Origin: Oribacterium sp. UBA3737
GTDB taxonomy: Bacteria; Bacillota_A; Clostridia; Lachnospirales; Lachnospiraceae
Direction of reading: 5' to 3'
NCBI GenBank assembly: GCA_002371295.1
Contig: DFGZ01000317.1
Location: 1 to 24,393, forward strand
Length of the DNA stretch: 24,393 nt
The translations under genes and the position numbers were made by a program. This document shows, in pieces, positions 22,059-24,393 of the stretch (its first letter is position 1; each line of letters begins with the position of its first letter). Under the pieces are notes generated by a model. That model was not told the DNA's origin, made no database searches, and saw only the letters and a list, made by a program, of their open reading frames with translations.

Positions 22059-22652
22059 ATGAGAACAGCAGAAATAAACCGTGTAACAAATGAAACAGAT
22101 GTGAATCTCTGGCTTGATCTTGACGGAGACGGCAAGGAGTCGGAGATCAAAACAGGAATAGGATTTTTTGACCATATGATGACTCTTCTCAGCCGTCACT
22201 CCGGAATTCAGATGAGCCTGAGCTGCGAAGGAGATACCTGGGTGGACGACCATCACAGCGTCGAAGACATTGGCATCACTCTGGGTGAAGCCCTGAAGGA
22301 AGCACTGGGGGACAAGAAGGGTATCAAAAGATACGCAAGCCTCACACTTCCCATGGATGAGGCGCTGATACTTGTTTCCGTTGATGTGAGCGGAAGGGGA
22401 GGCTTCTACGGAGACATTCCATTCCCGACAGAAAAGATCGGAACTTTCGACACACAGCTTGTCACTGAATTTATGACAGCATTTGCGGCTAATGCAGGCA
22501 TCACACTGCATGTGAGAGAGCTTGCAGGTTTCAACAGCCACCATATAGCAGAGGGATGTTTCAAGGGTCTCGCTCATGCACTGAGAGAGGCGGTTTCCAT
22601 AGATGAACGTTTCGAAACCGACATCCCCAGCACCAAGGGGGTACTTGCCTGA
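22059..22652 (+). CDS. hisB: Imidazoleglycerol-phosphate dehydratase
   Basis: A 197-residue monofunctional IGPD that dehydrates imidazole-glycerol phosphate to imidazole-acetol phosphate using Mn2+. The manganese-binding histidine clusters are clear: FFDHM (44-48 region), DDHHSVEDIGI, and FNSHHIAEGCFKGLAHALREA near the C-terminus. There is no histidinol-phosphatase domain. Ribosome site GGGGTGAG upstream. Its TGA shares a base with the next ATG (TGATG), so hisZ translation is probably coupled. Confidence 0.97.
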   Translation: MRTAEINRVTNETDVNLWLDLDGDGKESEIKTGIGFFDHMMTLLSRHSGIQMSLSCEGDTWVDDHHSVEDIGITLGEALKEALGDKKGIKRYASLTLPMDEALILVSVDVSGRGGFYGDIPFPTEKIGTFDTQLVTEFMTAFAANAGITLHVRELAGFNSHHIAEGCFKGLAHALREAVSIDERFETDIPSTKGVLA

Positions 22653-23740
22653 TGATCACAACAAAATTAAACAATCTATATGAGAGATACGGCTACCGTC
22701 AGTTTAAGATGACGAAGTTCGAGCCTTATGATCTTTATGCCGATAACAGGGACTTCCTTAAGTCAAACCAGCTCATTACCTTTACGGATCTGGACGGGTC
22801 ACTTCTGGCGCTGAAGCCGGATGTTACCCTGAGTATCATCAAGTCAAATCTGGGAGGTGAGGAAAAGGTCTACTACAACGAGACTGTTTACCGTCCGAAG
22901 AACCACAGGTATCATGAGATACTTCAGTCAGGCATCGAGTGTATAGGAAAGATCGATTCCTACAGCGAGGCTGAGGTCATTGCCCTGGCTGCAAAGTCCC
23001 TCCAGCTTATTTCAGACAGGTATGTAATCAGAATTTCCGATGCGGCATTTCTGAAGCAGATGTTTGATACCATGGGTCTCAGCGAAAAAGCGGAGGAAGA
23101 AGCTCTGAAACTGTTCTCCATGAAGAATGCGGCAGGCTTTGATGAGATGGTCAGAAAGGGTATGCTCACTGAGGCAAGTGCCGGAACCCTCAAGAAGATG
23201 GTGGATCTGTATATGCCATTCAAGGAAGGTGTTGCAGAGCTTAAGAAATATGCTATTTCCAATGTCTCTGCAAAGATGGCTTCGCATCTCGCAGAGCTTG
23301 CGGCCATTTTTGAAAGCTTCGGAGTTCTGGAGTCGATATACCTCGATTTTTCACTGGTAAATTCCATGGATTATTACAACGGAATCATGTTCCAGGGAGC
23401 AGTTGCGGATATTCCTTTCACAGTTCTTTCAGGGGGACGCTACGACAAGCTTCCTGAAAAGATGGGACGTAATGTTGGAGCCATAGGTTTCGCTCTTTAC
23501 CTTGACACTGTTGAGAACTATCTAGTGAAACCACACGACTATGATGTGGATTATCTCATCACCTATGACGGTGAAAAGGACACTGCGGCGAAGGTGGCTG
23601 CGGTTGTGGAGACATTTAACCATGCGGACTGTAAGGTGAGAAGTGTGAGGCTTGATGAGCTGAGTACTATGGAGCACAAGATAAAGGCCAGAAAGACATT
23701 AAGCCTTCAGGAAGCGGAGAAGGAGGCGGCTGAAATATGA
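22652..23740 (+). CDS. hisZ: ATP phosphoribosyltransferase regulatory subunit
   Basis: A 362-residue paralogue of the histidyl-tRNA synthetase catalytic core, with class II motifs (FTDLDGSLLALKPDVT, SGIECIGKID, DYYNGIMFQG, LSGGRYDKL, GAIGFALYLD) but no anticodon-binding domain. HisZ does not charge tRNA; it assembles with short-form HisG and carries histidine feedback. Overlaps hisB by one base and hisG by four (ATGA). Confidence 0.95.
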   Translation: MITTKLNNLYERYGYRQFKMTKFEPYDLYADNRDFLKSNQLITFTDLDGSLLALKPDVTLSIIKSNLGGEEKVYYNETVYRPKNHRYHEILQSGIECIGKIDSYSEAEVIALAAKSLQLISDRYVIRISDAAFLKQMFDTMGLSEKAEEEALKLFSMKNAAGFDEMVRKGMLTEASAGTLKKMVDLYMPFKEGVAELKKYAISNVSAKMASHLAELAAIFESFGVLESIYLDFSLVNSMDYYNGIMFQGAVADIPFTVLSGGRYDKLPEKMGRNVGAIGFALYLDTVENYLVKPHDYDVDYLITYDGEKDTAAKVAAVVETFNHADCKVRSVRLDELSTMEHKIKARKTLSLQEAEKEAAEI

Positions 23741-24393
23741 TTAATATAGCACTGGCAAAGGGACGTCTCGGAGAGAAGACGTACTCCATGATGGCGGCTG
23801 CGGGCTTTGACTGTCCTGCGATCCTTGAGAAGAACAGAAAGCTTACTTTCGAAAATACCGAAAAGGGCGTTCGTTACTTCTGGGTCAAGCCGTCGGATGT
23901 GGCCATATATGTTGAAAGAGGCGCAGCAGACGTTGGTGTCTGCGGAAAAGATATATTACTTGAATACGAACCGGACATCTATGAGCTTTTAGATCTTGAT
24001 ATAGGAAAGTGCCGTATGTGTGTGGCGGGACCCAGGGATTTCTATGACAATGAGGAAAGGACACTCAGAGTCGCTACCAAGTTTTCCAATGTTGCAAGCA
24101 AATACTACGAGTCCATAGGCAGAGATATCGACATCATAAAGCTGAACGGCTCCATAGAGATCGCTCCACTCCTCGGACTCAGCGATGTCATCTTCGATAT
24201 AGTTGAGACAGGAAGCACACTCAGGGAGAATGATCTTCATGTACTTCAGGAAGTTGTGCCTGTCAGCGCGAGGCTTATCTGCAACAAGGTCAGCTTCCAG
24301 TTCAAGCATGAGAAGATCATGGAGCTGAGAGACGGACTTTCGAGGATAGTGAACAGCGGCGAGAAGGTGGAGACCATCAAGCTGGAGCATTAA
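23737..24393 (+). CDS. hisG: ATP phosphoribosyltransferase catalytic subunit, short form
   Basis: A 218-residue HisG_S, complete to its TAA at the window end. It catalyses the first step of histidine synthesis, ATP plus PRPP to phosphoribosyl-ATP. Visible are NIALAKGRL at the N-terminus, the DVAIYVERGAADVGVCGKD segment, and a PRPP-loop-type element DVIFDIVETGSTLREN. It lacks the C-terminal regulatory domain of long HisG, which fits the preceding hisZ. ATGA overlap with hisZ implies a fixed ratio of the two subunits. The his unit likely continues beyond the window. Confidence 0.97.
   Translation: MINIALAKGRLGEKTYSMMAAAGFDCPAILEKNRKLTFENTEKGVRYFWVKPSDVAIYVERGAADVGVCGKDILLEYEPDIYELLDLDIGKCRMCVAGPRDFYDNEERTLRVATKFSNVASKYYESIGRDIDIIKLNGSIEIAPLLGLSDVIFDIVETGSTLRENDLHVLQEVVPVSARLICNKVSFQFKHEKIMELRDGLSRIVNSGEKVETIKLEH

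Overview
The window reads as chromosome of a low-to-mid GC, monoderm member of the Lachnospiraceae (Butyrivibrio/Roseburia-like). This is inferred from the two-motif FliY/CheC-type phosphatase, the HisZ plus short HisG pair, Gram-positive cell-wall-binding repeats behind strong AAGGAGG ribosome sites, and prepilins of a style common in that family. No species can be named from sequence alone.

Layout. 1-52: 3' end of a tRNA (probably initiator tRNA-Met) and its terminator. 75-1061 (-): RelA/SpoT-type alarmone synthetase domain protein. 1384-4455 (+): a PAS / degenerate GGDEF / intact EAL c-di-GMP phosphodiesterase, a stand-alone CheC/FliY-type phosphatase without a FliN domain, and a small charged unknown protein. 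4535-5095 (-): a secreted small protein with cell-wall-binding repeats. 5480-18731 (+): a 13-kb type IV pilus-like operon. 18784-20167 (-): a hipBA-type toxin-antitoxin pair. 20582-24393 (+): start of a histidine operon in the order hisC-hisB-hisZ-hisG, running to the window edge.

The pilus operon is the centrepiece. It has a good promoter (TTGAAA-N17-TATAAA), a leader of about 165 nt with competing hairpins, a prepilin peptidase, PilM-, PilN- and PilO-like proteins of the inner assembly platform, a 34-codon unannotated reading frame, a PilX/GspK-like minor pilin lacking Glu5, two small prepilins, and a 2291-residue protein. That last protein begins with a normal class III prepilin signal (G|FTLAE) and continues into three large modules carrying GLUG-type beta repeats. 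The operon closes with a strong terminator. No PilB, PilC or PilT gene lies in it, so motor and platform must come from elsewhere. The simplest reading is a pilus, or a short pseudopilus tip complex, built to display a giant adhesin that is itself a pilin subunit.

The neighbours fit a surface/motility signalling island: c-di-GMP turnover and CheC-type phosphatase genes lie just upstream, with the adaptor-like secreted protein between. Base composition drops inside the minor pilin gene near 10.24 kb and rises again inside the giant gene near 13.5 kb, suggesting that the exposed parts of the pilins have a different history from the conserved assembly parts.
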